A DNA stretch of 64,000 nucleotides, from NCBI GenBank assembly GCA_047967505.1, contig CM106539.1, one strand, 5' to 3'. The notes under the pieces are model-generated. The model did no database searches. It saw nothing but the letters and a program-made list of their open reading frames with translations, and was not told where the DNA came from. The DNA comes from Dipteris shenzhenensis (Eukaryota; Polypodiophyta; Polypodiopsida; Gleicheniales). This document shows, in pieces, positions 18,806 to 29,826 of this stretch (the first letter of the stretch is position 1; each line of letters starts with the position of its first letter). The position numbers and the translations under genes are program-made.

Positions 18806-19468
18806 TTCTTCCCTTCCCTTGCTAATCCTACCCTCGAGGATTACCAAGCTACTCAAACCATTTGCCCAGTTCTTCCCTCCCTCCCCTCTGATTCCCCTTC
18901 CACAACTAACACTCTTTCATATTTCTCCCCTATGTCCCTAGATTCTCTCCATGCCTTATCATTACTTTCGACACTACTTGTACTACCAGCAGTAGAAAAT
19001 GACCCAGTATTTGATTTTGAATATCAAGATATGGATAATCCAAATCGCACTCCCATGCCCAATTCCAATTATGGATATGATTTTGATGTAATACCACTTC
19101 CTAGTAACCCCATCAAGGATTTCTGGAGCAAATATCCTTATATGAAAAATCGAGGTGGATGGGGACCTTGGACAACTTCCCCTACCAACCTTCATCAGCG
19201 TCAAGTTAGTGAAGATTGGGTAAGCAAGTTCGATCCCCACCTTGATTGGCGCTGTCCCAAGCTCTTTGATGTAATCTTCTTAAAAGAGTACCTACGTGTA
19301 CCTTCATGTCTCAGAACCCATCCCAAGTTTTATGCAGTTCCACGTCACAGATGGGAAGCCAACATACAAACTTTGGGTGAAGATCACACCATTAATTGGC
19401 CAATGATTGAGCCATACTCTGGTGTAGAATGGAATATCCAAGGCACACTGATCCAAGCACTTCAATAG
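18806..19468 (+). pseudogene. Unknown ORF, 3' part after the copia insertion
   Basis: This in-frame continuation of 13032-13238 has an acidic linker (VENDPVFDFEYQDMDN), then a Trp-rich region (FWSKYPYMKNRGGWGPW) and VSKFDPHLDWRCPKLFDV. I do not recognise the domain. The codons look like a real protein: few stops and a mixed residue composition over 220 residues. It stops at 19468, but the same type of sequence continues in 19481-19747. The upstream 32 residues of the open frame (18710-18805) are LTR sequence and do not belong. Confidence 0.45.
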
Positions 19469-19480
19469 CATGAGAAAATA

Positions 19481-19747
19481 ATGAGCGGCAACATTGACTA
19501 CATCCTTCACCAAAGTGCTATCTTCTGCAAAACATTGGAATACATTCTAGAGGTCCCCAACCACATCGATCGCCATTTGCCTCCACTCAGTTTCAATCCC
19601 AATGAACAGATCAATGCTCAAATTACAAGCCGACTCTATCAAAGAGTCATCTTCTTAGAAGCATGCCACATATCTCTGTTCAAACAAATGGTGGATAGAG
19701 GCTACCTGGAAACAAAGCAAAAATTGTATGGTGCCAAGGCTTTATAG
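19481..19747 (+). pseudogene. Unknown ORF, terminal part
   Basis: The reading MSGNIDYILHQSAIFCKTLE to YLETKQKLYGAKAL follows the previous block after a 12-base interval, in a different frame. It is helical and Gln/Leu-rich, and ends about 130 bp before the LTR at 19877. Confidence 0.4.
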
Positions 19748-19876
19748 CAGGATCGATTGGTATGACACAAGTTCCACAGCCACTGGATTACACACATGGC
19801 ATCCCAACTCCGTGATTAGAATAAGCCATAACCCGAGGATGGGTAATAAAACAGATCCGAAAGTACGTCTTCTCTA

Positions 19877-20979
19877 TGCCAACATGGGCTTAGGTAGCAT
19901 AGAATGTGTGTGTGGAGTAGCAGCAAAGCTCCGCTTGTACTTGCATAAGGCTAGGAATAATCTCTCTTAGGAATCCTCAACATGCGAGTTCTACATGCAA
20001 GTCCTACTTTTGATTCCTCCATGTGAGTTCTACATGAAACTCCTACATGCAACATGCAACTCCTACATACAACTTGCAACTCCTACATGTAACTTCTATA
20101 TGCAAGTTCTACATGTAGAGAGATAATGTCTTACAATTCCTACATGCGGAGAGAGAAACTCTCCAACTTGTATAAATACCCCATAACGGAATGAAGCCCA
20201 CACTGTTTGGGGCATTGTGTTGAGTTCTACTTTGGTATTCCAAGCAGTTGTCTCCGAGTGTCCATGCTTCCTTGCAATTCACATCCAAAAGCATGTCCTA
20301 ACCTTGCAACTCTTCCTTCCCTCTCCTCCAATCTTGCAACCCATCCTCTCCCCCTCCTCCTCCTCCTCCTCCTCCTCCTCCTCCATTCTCCTCCTCCCTC
20401 CTCCTCCTCGTTCCTTCTCCTCCTCCCTCCTCTCCCTCTCCTCCTCCCTCCTCCTCCTCCTCCCTTCTCCTCTCTCTCCTTCCCCCCCATGCTCTTACAC
20501 CTTCTTCCTCTCCCACTCATATGCTTCCCCTAAACCCTTAGTCCCTCAACCCTTAACCTCCATGATCTACGAGGGAGATGAGTTCTCTACCATGTACTCT
20601 ACTCTGAACCTTGGATCCTCCTCCTAAATCCTGAAACTCTTTTAAACTCTGGAACTTCTTCTAAACCTTGAAACCTACTTCTAAACCCTGAACCTCCCTC
20701 TAACCCTCAAACTCCCCCTAAACCCTTCAACCCCGAATGAAGGTAAAAGCCTTCACTAGCCCAATCATGATGATGCACGCCTCTTTCACACATGCATGCA
20801 CTATGTTTGTTTGCCACACTTAATCCTACGTCTCTCACCAGAATACGACTCGAGGTCCTAAGCTACACTTATACTACAAACTACAACACCAAAATATATG
20901 TAGGTGACAAAAAGCCTTAGAACCCTGCATACGGAGAATACCCTGCTCTTCTTGCGGAAGCCGTGGGAAAGAGCCAACA
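19877..20979 (+). repeat. Long terminal repeat of the gypsy element (copy B)
   Basis: It is the direct-repeat partner of 1718-2755 with the same landmarks: RY cluster 19978-20115, TATAAATA 20171-20178, CCT tract 20345-20470, tRNA-like relic 20839-20884, end GCCAACA. It is not followed by a PBS or tRNA copy, as expected for a 3' LTR. Confidence 0.65.
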
Positions 20980-21119
20980 GAGGGTGTGGTGTGTGTGGAC
21001 GAAAGAAGGCATCTCTTGTGGCTTTTATTTGTGCAATTTATTCGTGGTTCTTGAAACGTGTGGGTGCGCTATGCATGACCAGTGAGGCGGGGGTTCTTCC
21101 TATATGCTTAATTTGCTAG

Positions 21120-22750
21120 GGAATGCATAGGGTAGCTAGGACTCAGTCATCACCTCTGTGTCCTAGGCTACAATCCATTGAAGCTACCTATATATGTGAA
21201 GACGTACATATGCTAGTGAGATCTTGTGATACAATTGAATGGTAACTATGGAAGACTTGGGGAGCCCAAATCTTCATTATTGTCAAGGATGGCTTGCATG
21301 TTGATGTAGTAGCGCTTTAGTCGGCGGCTCCCGTTTATTATTATGGTGAATTGGAGTCCACCATCCAATGTTTCAACATAGCTCCGATGGGATTCATCTT
21401 TTTAACTCTATAATGTCCTTGACCTAGGTATTTGAGTTTGCCCTTGTGGGCTTTGGCATTGTATATCAGAATTGTGTCACCTTCCTTAATCTCTTTACCT
21501 TTAATTTTTGTGTCAAGCCATGCCTTCCTTCTTCGTTTTTTCTGCCCAGTCAAATCTCTTCGGGTCCACTATTTTGGTGAGGACAATGCATTGTACCTTG
21601 TTGGTGGACTAAACTTGTCCATTGCCTTGGGGATAGTAGGGTGTGCTTTTTCTGTGGATAACCATAAATCTAGACAAAAGTTCTTGGATTACTTCATTGA
21701 CAAAATGTGTGCCTCTATCTGACACAATTTCAATGGGGCATCCAAATCATGTAATCACATTTTCATACAAGAACTTTGTTGTGCTTTTGGCCTCTACTTT
21801 TCTCACTACCTTAGCTTCAGGCCACTTTGTGAAGTAGTCGATGGCCACAATGATGTAGCATGCTTGTGTTCCCTTTTCAACTAGATGTATGGGTCCCACC
21901 AAATAAATCCCCCATTTTTTAAATGGTTGCTAAGTAGTAACTATTGTTAGGGGATTGAAATCCTTTTGCTAGGCCTTGATTGTTTTTTAGCATACATCAC
22001 AGTGTTTGAATAATCATAAGCATCTATCCCAAAGGGTTGGCCACCAATATCCTGCCAAGATGATTTTTACTATTGTTGCTTTCCCTGCAAATTGTCCTCT
22101 TGCTATGCCTTCATGAACGGCATGATTTCATCCGCATAACACATCTTCTGAGTATCTGATCATTGCACATCTTGTATAACTAACCTGCAATTAGTTGAAA
22201 GGGGGAAGATTTTAGAATTAATTTCCTTTCCTCCATTGGTCACTATTCAGGGACACTATTCAAGGAGTGGTCTTCTTGTCATTAAATACCCCATGATGTC
22301 TACACACCATTCAAGGACAGCATCAATTTGAAATAGAGAAGCATCTAGCTATACCTTCAGGCTCTTCTCTTGTCATTAATAGTGACATATGATCTACAAT
22401 GTAGTTCTGAGCTCCTTTCCTTACCACTATCTTGAAGTTGAATTCTTGGAGTAGTAACAGCCATCTGGTGATCCGACCCATGGTACATGGTCGATTTACA
22501 AGATATAATAGGGCTCGATGATTCGTTTCAAATATAAAATCAATGGACAACAAACAACCTCGGAATTTCTTTGCGTTGTAGACCATTGATAGGGCTTCTC
22601 TTTCAGTGGTAGTGCAATTTTGACCTCTGAGTTATTTAACTACCTACTTGCAAAATAGATAGGGTAATCCTTGTTGTACTTTCCAGGTTGACATAGCACA
22701 CTCCCTACTGCATATTTGGAACCATCTGCATGCACATGAAATTATATGTT
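21120..22750 (-). pseudogene. Ty3/gypsy RNase H-integrase fragment (minus strand)
   Basis: Read on the minus strand from 22750: the RNase H start HADGSKYAVGSVLCQPG; then AKKFRGCLLSIDFIFET and HRALLYLVNRPCTMGR; then integrase (near 21640-21840, D-T-I-S-M-G-H-P-N in the shadow frame); and a C-terminal tail KYLGQGHYRVKKMNP. It is the same family as 10660-12310 and stays similar into the post-pol region down to about 21120. Frames are broken repeatedly. It lies directly beyond LTR copy B in the opposite orientation, so it is a separate insertion. Confidence 0.75.
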
Positions 22751-23968
22751 CCAATTTGGTGTCATATATTAAAATGTAGTATTAATCAAAGGTGTTAAAT
22801 AGAAAGCATTGAGGTTTTTATTGTTGAAAATGAATAAAAATATTGCCCTTTATCTCCATATGAATGCCATGTTGCAATTAGGCAAGTGTATAATATTTCA
22901 TGAGTGATATAACACTCAAGAGGTTAGTCGTAATGTCAAGTGATTCATTCTCAGGAGAAAAAGAGTCAATTTATTGATCCATTTGAACTAGTTTCTTCCC
23001 AATCAGTCTACTACATTTATAGTAAAAAGAAAATATAAAATTATGAGTCACAATCATGTACTTAAGTTTAATCATGTTGTGCATAGCCTCACATTACACT
23101 TTCTTGGATGTTGCTCTATCCCAACCATCATTTTGGAATGCCTTCATCTTTATTTGCTTTATAACTAATCATTGTTTGCAAACCTTGACTAAACATTTGT
23201 TGATTGAATAACTCTACAAATATTGTGATTGGCAGAATGTTTATTTTGACAATTCTAGTGGCAATGCATGGCCATAAATACCATCGTACTTCTATAAAGA
23301 CATTGGCTCTATATGTCTCAGTTACACTACCATAAGGAATTGGCGAGTCCATGGTGTTCCATGCTAAGATTTTTTTTTTCCCAACATAGTATGTGTGTTA
23401 CCATTCTCCAATATTTGGTAAAAATGACCATAGAAGAATATTCCTGGTTGAGATAGCATGTTGTAGGTATACCTTGATACTGGTTAGTCACATGTGCTCT
23501 CCTCATGTGAGGGCTTACAAAGATGAAGTGTGTTCGTCCATGCTAGAGACAATGTATGAGAGCTGTGTACGGGTACATACTAGATGACCAGCCATTAGTG
23601 GTTGTGGAAGCCACGTAGGCTTGTAAATGTAGCAATTATTAAGGAGTACTTTAACCATTTGAAGTAGTTGACAATCATGTAAGGGAGCTTAGGAGCTACA
23701 CAAAGTACTTGATGAAGGAACTAATGTGAGATTAGAAATATGTGCAGAAGATTTCGAGCTTTACAATTCGCCTCAAGCTCCACAAACTCTTTTTTCCTTA
23801 CAAAAAACCTTTGACTCTTTTCTCAAGAAGACTATGAAACCTTGAAAAAATATCTATATTTTAGAAAGGATATTCAAAGGTTCATAGCTCCAAATTGGAG
23901 CTTTTTGAACGAATTTCAAGAGTTACACTCAAGCTATTAAATGACTCAATAGACACAAACTGCCTAAG

Positions 23969-24018
<50 letters not shown>

Positions 24019-24165
24019 TGCATGAAGCAAAAAACTAGACATTGCGGGTCAAGAACAAAGCAAAAAAGTTCTAGTTACAAAATATGAAGACTCAAAGCAG
24101 TCAAGGATAAAGCAAAAAAGTTCTAGTTGCAAAATATGAAAGGCTAAAAGAAGTCACTTACAATT
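22751..24165. other. AT-rich spacer, no gene
   Basis: A perfect (GA)n tract lies at about 23972-24015. Two phrases are repeated in tandem (AGCAAAAAAGTTCTAGTT at about 24060 and 24112). No family matches in the short ORFs. Confidence 0.5.
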
Positions 24166-26117
24166 GTGTCTGTGCTGTGGAAGATAGTTTGGATAATCCT
24201 ACAACACAAGTTATTTACGCATTTACACATGCTGGATCAATATTTCAATTATGGATTTCTTTCCATCCATTGTTCTAAATATTTCACCCTACCTTCCAAT
24301 GCGCTAAAAAAGTATTGCTTGATCGGGGTCTCTTCCTTCCTGTGGGTCGCATTAGCACCCAACTTCCTTTTGATTTATAACCTATATATACCCAAATGTT
24401 CTAAATATAAATAAGAAAATAAATTATATTTTTTTAAAAAAAAATTGACATTGACATGAAACAAAACCATTTAAAAAATCAAAATAAATTGCACCACTAT
24501 AAATTAGAAAATGTCAAAATCCACAATTGTTCCACCCCACATTGTTTACCATCTTCAATATTGCAGGAGGGATAAAAGTGGCACTATGCATGCGCTTCTC
24601 TGCATGCTTGCCTACCTTCTCACCATTTAAGATAAAATGGAAGGACTTAGACATGCCATCCTCCATGACCAATAGGTGTTTTGCATGTCCCTAAGAGTTC
24701 ATTGTGACGTGACCGTCACATTTTTTACATCTCCTAAATAAGAATTAATACATAAACTACAGATGTATTATCATCATTGTTAGAGTCAAGGGGGGACCAA
24801 TTGTCCCCTTTTTTGTTCCAACTCCTATACTGGAAAGCTAAATATAACATTTAGCGAGAACTTGACAACCATTGAAATAGATCACCCTTTTGTTCACCTG
24901 ACCTACTTTTCCAATTCACCCCAAGCAATTCCTCAAGGGCATTGTCATGTAAGTGCTTGCATGACCACATGGTTTTTGTTATGTGCATCTAGATATTCTA
25001 AAAACAAGAAGCAAAAATATGCATAGGCATAAACCAAGACAACCTTACCCGTTTAGAGCCAAATGTAAACTTCATGGCCATGCCCACATCGTTTGCAATC
25101 TTTTCCTTGTATGATTGCACTATTCTTGTGTCCACCATGCTGCAATCCATGTCTTCAAGTTGTGGTAGCTGAGTTCCCGAGAAAGAATGGAGCTGGACCA
25201 ACAAAGAAGAGAAGAGACAGGCTTGCAACAAGCTGAGAGTTGAAGAAAATTCGCCCAAAAGGACCCACATCCTTGTAAATGCATTTTAGGATTGTCTGGG
25301 AAAGGTGCACATGGGAGGAGAGTCAAGCATGGGTTGAGAGGGGGAGGGGGAGGAAAGACATTTGAGTTGAGTGGTCCCCAATGTAAGAGTAACAGTCAAT
25401 AGGGATTGTTTGCAGGTCTGCTGCCCACCCTTCACCTCAACATGGCATTACCTCACAAAAAGGAGTACTCCCATTAATACACACCTCAAATACCTCACCA
25501 ATCCCTTGAAATTAGAAAACACTAATTGAGGGCCCTTTAGAGACCCAATTCTCCCCAAATGCATGCTTCTTTGTATTTTTGTTCATGGTGTCATTATTGA
25601 TAAATTTCACTTTTGTTCCAACTTGGATATTTATCACGTCAATGTGTAGTTCACCTACCTAAAGAAGTCTCTCACATGATGTATGTTAATCCAATAGTCT
25701 AGATTGTTTGAGTGGCTTCATTCCAAAGGGGTGTGATTTTTTTGTGAGCTTTTTGTCATGAGCTTTTTTTCAATTTTCATGAATATTGCGAGCTTTTCAT
25801 TCACCTGAGAGAGAGAGAGAGAGGGGGGGGGTCATGGAGTGGGGTGGGTTGAAAGTTTGGGTTGTGGTTGCACTTAAGAGGAGAGAGAGGGGGGAGGGGA
25901 GATAAAGGAAAGGGGGAGGGACGGGCGCATGGGTAAGGTGGCATGGAGAAGGGAGGGGAGGGGAGTTGGAACATATATTCATTATCATAGTGGAGAACGT
26001 AGAGGGGGAACTTATAAGGTATGCAAAGAGGAGTGCAAGGAGGAGAGAGAGGATGAGGAATGTGAAAGTTATGTTCATCTACTAAATGTAAAGGGGAAGG
26101 GAGAGCATGTGGGAAAT
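24166..26117. other. Unrecognised stretch
   Basis: ORFs at 24166-24414, 24998-25326 (minus) and 25929-26246 lack motifs. A purine-rich GAGAGA/GGGG block lies at about 25805-25975. Confidence 0.4.
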
Positions 26118-26432
26118 TTGTTTATTTTCAAAGTGTATAATTTGACAGATTTGACCTCATATTTGGATTCCTCGTCGAATTCCGGTCATTTTGAGTACCA
26201 ACATGACCATATTCTGATAAAAATTGAAAAAATGGTGTTTTTGTGATTTTGGCCTGTTTGGGACCCTAGCGCAGACTCAAAATAGGCCCCAAACAAGCCA
26301 AAATGACAAAAACACCATTTTTTCAATTTTTATCAGAATATGGTCATGTTGGTACTCAAAATGACCGGAATTCGACGAGGAATCCAAATATGAGGTCAAA
26401 AGTTTCAAATTATATACTTTTAAAATGTACAT
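26118..26432. repeat. Long near-perfect inverted repeat (hairpin)
   Basis: The core arms 26153-26262 and 26288-26397 are 110 nt each and differ at only about two or three positions, around a 25-nt loop. Weaker pairing extends outward to about 26118 and 26432. It encodes no protein (a short ORF overlapping the left arm is coincidental). The form fits a foldback/MITE-like element, or a locus whose transcript would give a long double-stranded RNA. Confidence 0.8.
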
Positions 26433-28150
26433 ATCTCCCATAGTTCCTCCCTTCTACTTTGAATATGAACATATCTTCCATAATTTTTTGCCTCCTACTG
26501 CCACTCATATCCGCCCCCCCCCCTTGTGCATAGTATACACTCTTCCACCCCTCCCACATGCTATGAAAATGAACATATCCTATATTCTCTCCCCCTCTTT
26601 CTAACCTCCCCATCTTTCTTATAACAAAAACATGTATGGATTTCTAAAAAAAGCTCGCAAAAACAAAGGAAATGGTAAAAGCTCACATTAAAAAGCTCGC
26701 CAAAAGATTTCCCCCATTCCAAAGCCACCTAAGATCTCTCTCCACTTTAAAAGACCAACAAGTGAGCTCTTATCTAAAAGCACATCAAGTGTCAATGTTT
26801 TGCACTTATTCAGTGATTCTATCAAGTCCTCAAGGATACAAAATCACCTCTCATTACAATAAATTCATTGAGTATCTATTTGATAATAACATAAAATAAA
26901 AGAGCCTACTAAATCGAGGTCATTAAATGTTCTATAATAGTTTTTTTTCCCTGAAAATAGCATCTTCCAAATAACGCTTATACTAGTTTCTCACCAAAAA
27001 GTTATAATCTTCAATCAAGTTGACAAGAAAAGACACATCATCTTTGTGAGGATTTCTAAAGCATGCAAAATTAATTAAGTGGAAAGATTAAAATATAATT
27101 AGCCCAAAATTGCACAAAATAAGATCAAAATGCACATGATTAGCTCAAAATTGCACAAAATAGGATGAAAATGCATTTTCACACTATCAAGAGTGGGGGG
27201 GCTACAAAAACCAGTTGTATATTATTCAACCATGCAAGACTTTGGGTTCTTGGTGATAGCTACAAAATATCATACATATTACTTTCGTAAACAAAATAAC
27301 CCAAAACATTTAAGGAAATTGACTTCTTATAGAACCACCATTGATGCATTTAGGCCTAGTTTGAGCTATATTTCGAGTCATAGGTAAACAACCATGCCCT
27401 CCAAAATCCAAGAGATGATGCTATTTCTTTTAGACGAAACCTTGCTCAAGTGTCATTCTATCTTGAAATACAACATTCCTATTATTAACAATATGGTATA
27501 ATACACTATGAATTTGTGGGCTTTCAACCAAATATCTAGGGTCACGAAAAGCTAAGTGTTATAACCAATTGAGCCTTGCTTGTTTGTTTGTTTGCTTGTT
27601 CCAGTGTGCAACATGTGCAGCTGGGTGGGATCTCTCTCTCTTCCCCCCCCCCCCCCAAAAACCATGGGTAAATGCCTTAGAGAAAAAATTTTAAATTGAG
27701 TGAATTCCCTTCGTTGTTGGCACCCCCTTACACATGGATATACAAGAAAAATAAGGACACGGCGGAGCAAATAGGAAAACAGAATGATGGAAATAACCAA
27801 ACGAATTCTCCTAGAGCCGAAAGGTTTGAGGGAAGTATGATGTAAGGTGCCATTGCCTATTGTTGCTTCGATGCTTGCTTTCTGTGCTTCAACACATATC
27901 TCTAATATACTAATCCCCAACAAGTATGATCTCAAAGTAAAAGGAGGAGAGCGATTCATATATTGCCTCCCACTATTCTGCTGAAGTACCAAAGAAGTAT
28001 TGCCCTCAAAAACTTAAATCTCAATGCTGGCATTCTGCAAGCATTCATTTTTAAAACCGCATAAAATCTGTTGAATGGATTCCTTGCTCAACCAACTATA
28101 CTTCGCGAGTATAGTAACAAACCAAAGCATGTTTGTCTAGGTAATCAGTC
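26433..28150. other. Unrecognised stretch
   Basis: It has scattered poly-A/poly-C runs (C run at about 26513-26523 and 27646-27655). The minus ORF 27552-27992 has no motif and begins near poly-G, so it is not called. Confidence 0.4.
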
Positions 28151-28159
28151 CAAATGGTG

Positions 28160-28275
28160 CTCAACTTAAATTGCCTGTTGATTCCTGCAATCAGAAGCCA
28201 CATTTCAAAAAGCTGTCGTTATGACATCGGTGCTTACTTCTCCAGATTCTCTTTGTTGAAACAGTTAACCAAAAT
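28160..28275 (-). repeat. Diverged duplicate of the downstream gene's C-terminal coding end
   Basis: The minus-strand reading here, ESGEVSTD and DCRNQQA, parallels ESEEASTD and GCRNQQA at the end of the gene at 28292-28717. It is an old tandem duplication of about 120 bp lying in its 3' flank. Confidence 0.5.
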
Positions 28276-28291
28276 GGTCCTCTTGCAATTC

Positions 28292-28717
28292 TCAATTCGT
28301 CGCCTGTTGATTTCTGCAGCCAGAACTCATTGCATCCGCACATTGCTCCTTCTCCATATCAGTGCTTGCCTCTTCAGATTCAACTGGAGTGTCCCCCAAC
28401 AGAGGAGAAGGCCGGGCACATGTAACAGGATGTTTTTCACCAGGAAGCAATACCAATACCATGTTGTCACATCTGCTAGGCTCCTCTCGAGAAACAGAAG
28501 CTATGCCTTCATTAGGAGCTTCCTGATTGTGCTCTACTCTTTGTCTATATTTGAAGTGGGAACGACACAGAAGCACTACGGCAACTACAACCAAAAGCAT
28601 CATGGCACACATCCCCGAGAGAACAAGCACCAAAGTTGATGGAGGTGGTTGACACTGTGGACCATTAGCTGGCGTTAAACAGGGGTTCTTAGAGCGAGGC
28701 ATAGCAATATCTCCCAT
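28292..28717 (-). CDS. Glutamine-dumper-like single-pass membrane protein
   Basis: The frame gives 141 residues from MGDIAMPRSKNP. The open frame extends 16 codons further upstream, but a splice-acceptor-like TTGTATGCAG lies there, so I prefer this Met. Residues about 22-50 are hydrophobic (LVLVLSGMCAMMLLVVVAVV) and end in CRSHFKYRQ, a single transmembrane helix with a basic inner side. About 45 residues later comes MVLVLLPGEKHPVTCARPSP, which matches the layout of the VIMAG motif of the plant GLUTAMINE DUMPER family (helix, short linker, V-x-x-x-x-G-E-x-x-P, acidic tail). Family members modulate amino-acid export at the plasma membrane. The acidic C-terminus ends in QQATN. The match rests on architecture and a short motif, so another small membrane protein is possible. 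Confidence 0.5.
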   Translation of the reverse strand: MGDIAMPRSKNPCLTPANGPQCQPPPSTLVLVLSGMCAMMLLVVVAVVLLCRSHFKYRQRVEHNQEAPNEGIASVSREEPSRCDNMVLVLLPGEKHPVTCARPSPLLGDTPVESEEASTDMEKEQCADAMSSGCRNQQATN

Positions 28718-29300
28718 AGCTTCCTCTCTTGCAGGTAGTAGATGCCTGCTACTGCCTGCATACAAGGATAACCATCAGAAACAAAATGTTAAATGGAACA
28801 CCCAGGAGAAATTTTGAATCATAATGATTCATTTGAATTCGCTGCCCGAGTATTACCCTTACAATATTGGCAACCACAAAGGGAACAAGGAGGGAGCGAG
28901 AGAGATATGCCTGTAGTACCGACGAAACCACTCCGGTGATACATTCTGACTGAAGAAAGAACCGTTTTGCCCGGAGCTGGTGAAAGACTCGATCCGCTCT
29001 AAGATGGAAAATGCAAAGGCAAAGAGCTTCGAAACATCTACTTGTTGCGCCCATATTTCTCTCCCTATCCTAGGACGATGATAACCTCCAGCAAACAATC
29101 CATTGTCGAGCGGATAGATTCTGCGTGTCACCAGAGAATCGGCTGAATTAACAAGCACAAAACCTGTCAAAAGTGGACAAAGACGTACATATCTAGCTCA
29201 AATCCAAGAGATGATCCCGAAATCCGTAAGACATACAGATGCTAATAATAGATCGGTTCCTCTCCGATGCAGACTTCCGTGCAATCATACAGCGCACAGA

Positions 29301-29339
<39 letters not shown>

Positions 29340-29826
29340 CCAGCGTTCCTCTCCTTGAGTCCCTTTCTCCTGTGTTGAATCCGGCGCAACACTATATCCC
29401 CTACCTCTATCTCTATCCATGCAGCAAGCCACTCCCATACCTCTCTCTTTCCTTCCACCGCCCAAATGCAAAACACTTACGTACCTCTCTTCTTGAAGAA
29501 TCTAACGCACGATCGAAAACGTAACTCACCCGAACACCTTCAACACCCAGAAAGTAACAAGGTGAAGCTCCAATGAGCTTCTTCAACAAATCAAAGGCTA
29601 AGATGGAAACAGGCGAACCGTGTGCCGCAAGCATGTCACAAGGCAAAAACGACATCGAGCCGCCGCACTTCCAAATTCCAGGCCCACAACAATCCACATC
29701 GACGTGAACGTGCTTTCACGTATCCTTGCCCCTTCCACTCTTTGCAGGGTCAATGGTGTGAACCTCTCTCCCACAAACAAAATGAATTATATTCACTCGG
29801 CCTCCCTCATCTATACTATTCTTTAA
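28718..29826 (-). other. Upstream region of the membrane-protein gene
   Basis: It holds a splice-acceptor-like site at about 28743-28752 and a perfect CT tract at 29306-29337 (GA on the coding strand), typical of plant 5' leaders. The overlapping short ORFs have no motif. A 5' untranslated exon plus intron is plausible but not shown. Confidence 0.3.

Noticed and set aside
1718-20979. One single 19-kb gypsy element bounded by the two similar LTRs
   Set aside because: No matching target duplication, no polypurine tract before copy B, and the interior holds at least two sets of gag. I report the LTRs as a repeat pair only.
27552-27992. 146-aa minus-strand ORF
   Set aside because: It includes a poly-G/C derived Gly run and shows no domain. 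It lies next to unrelated sequence.
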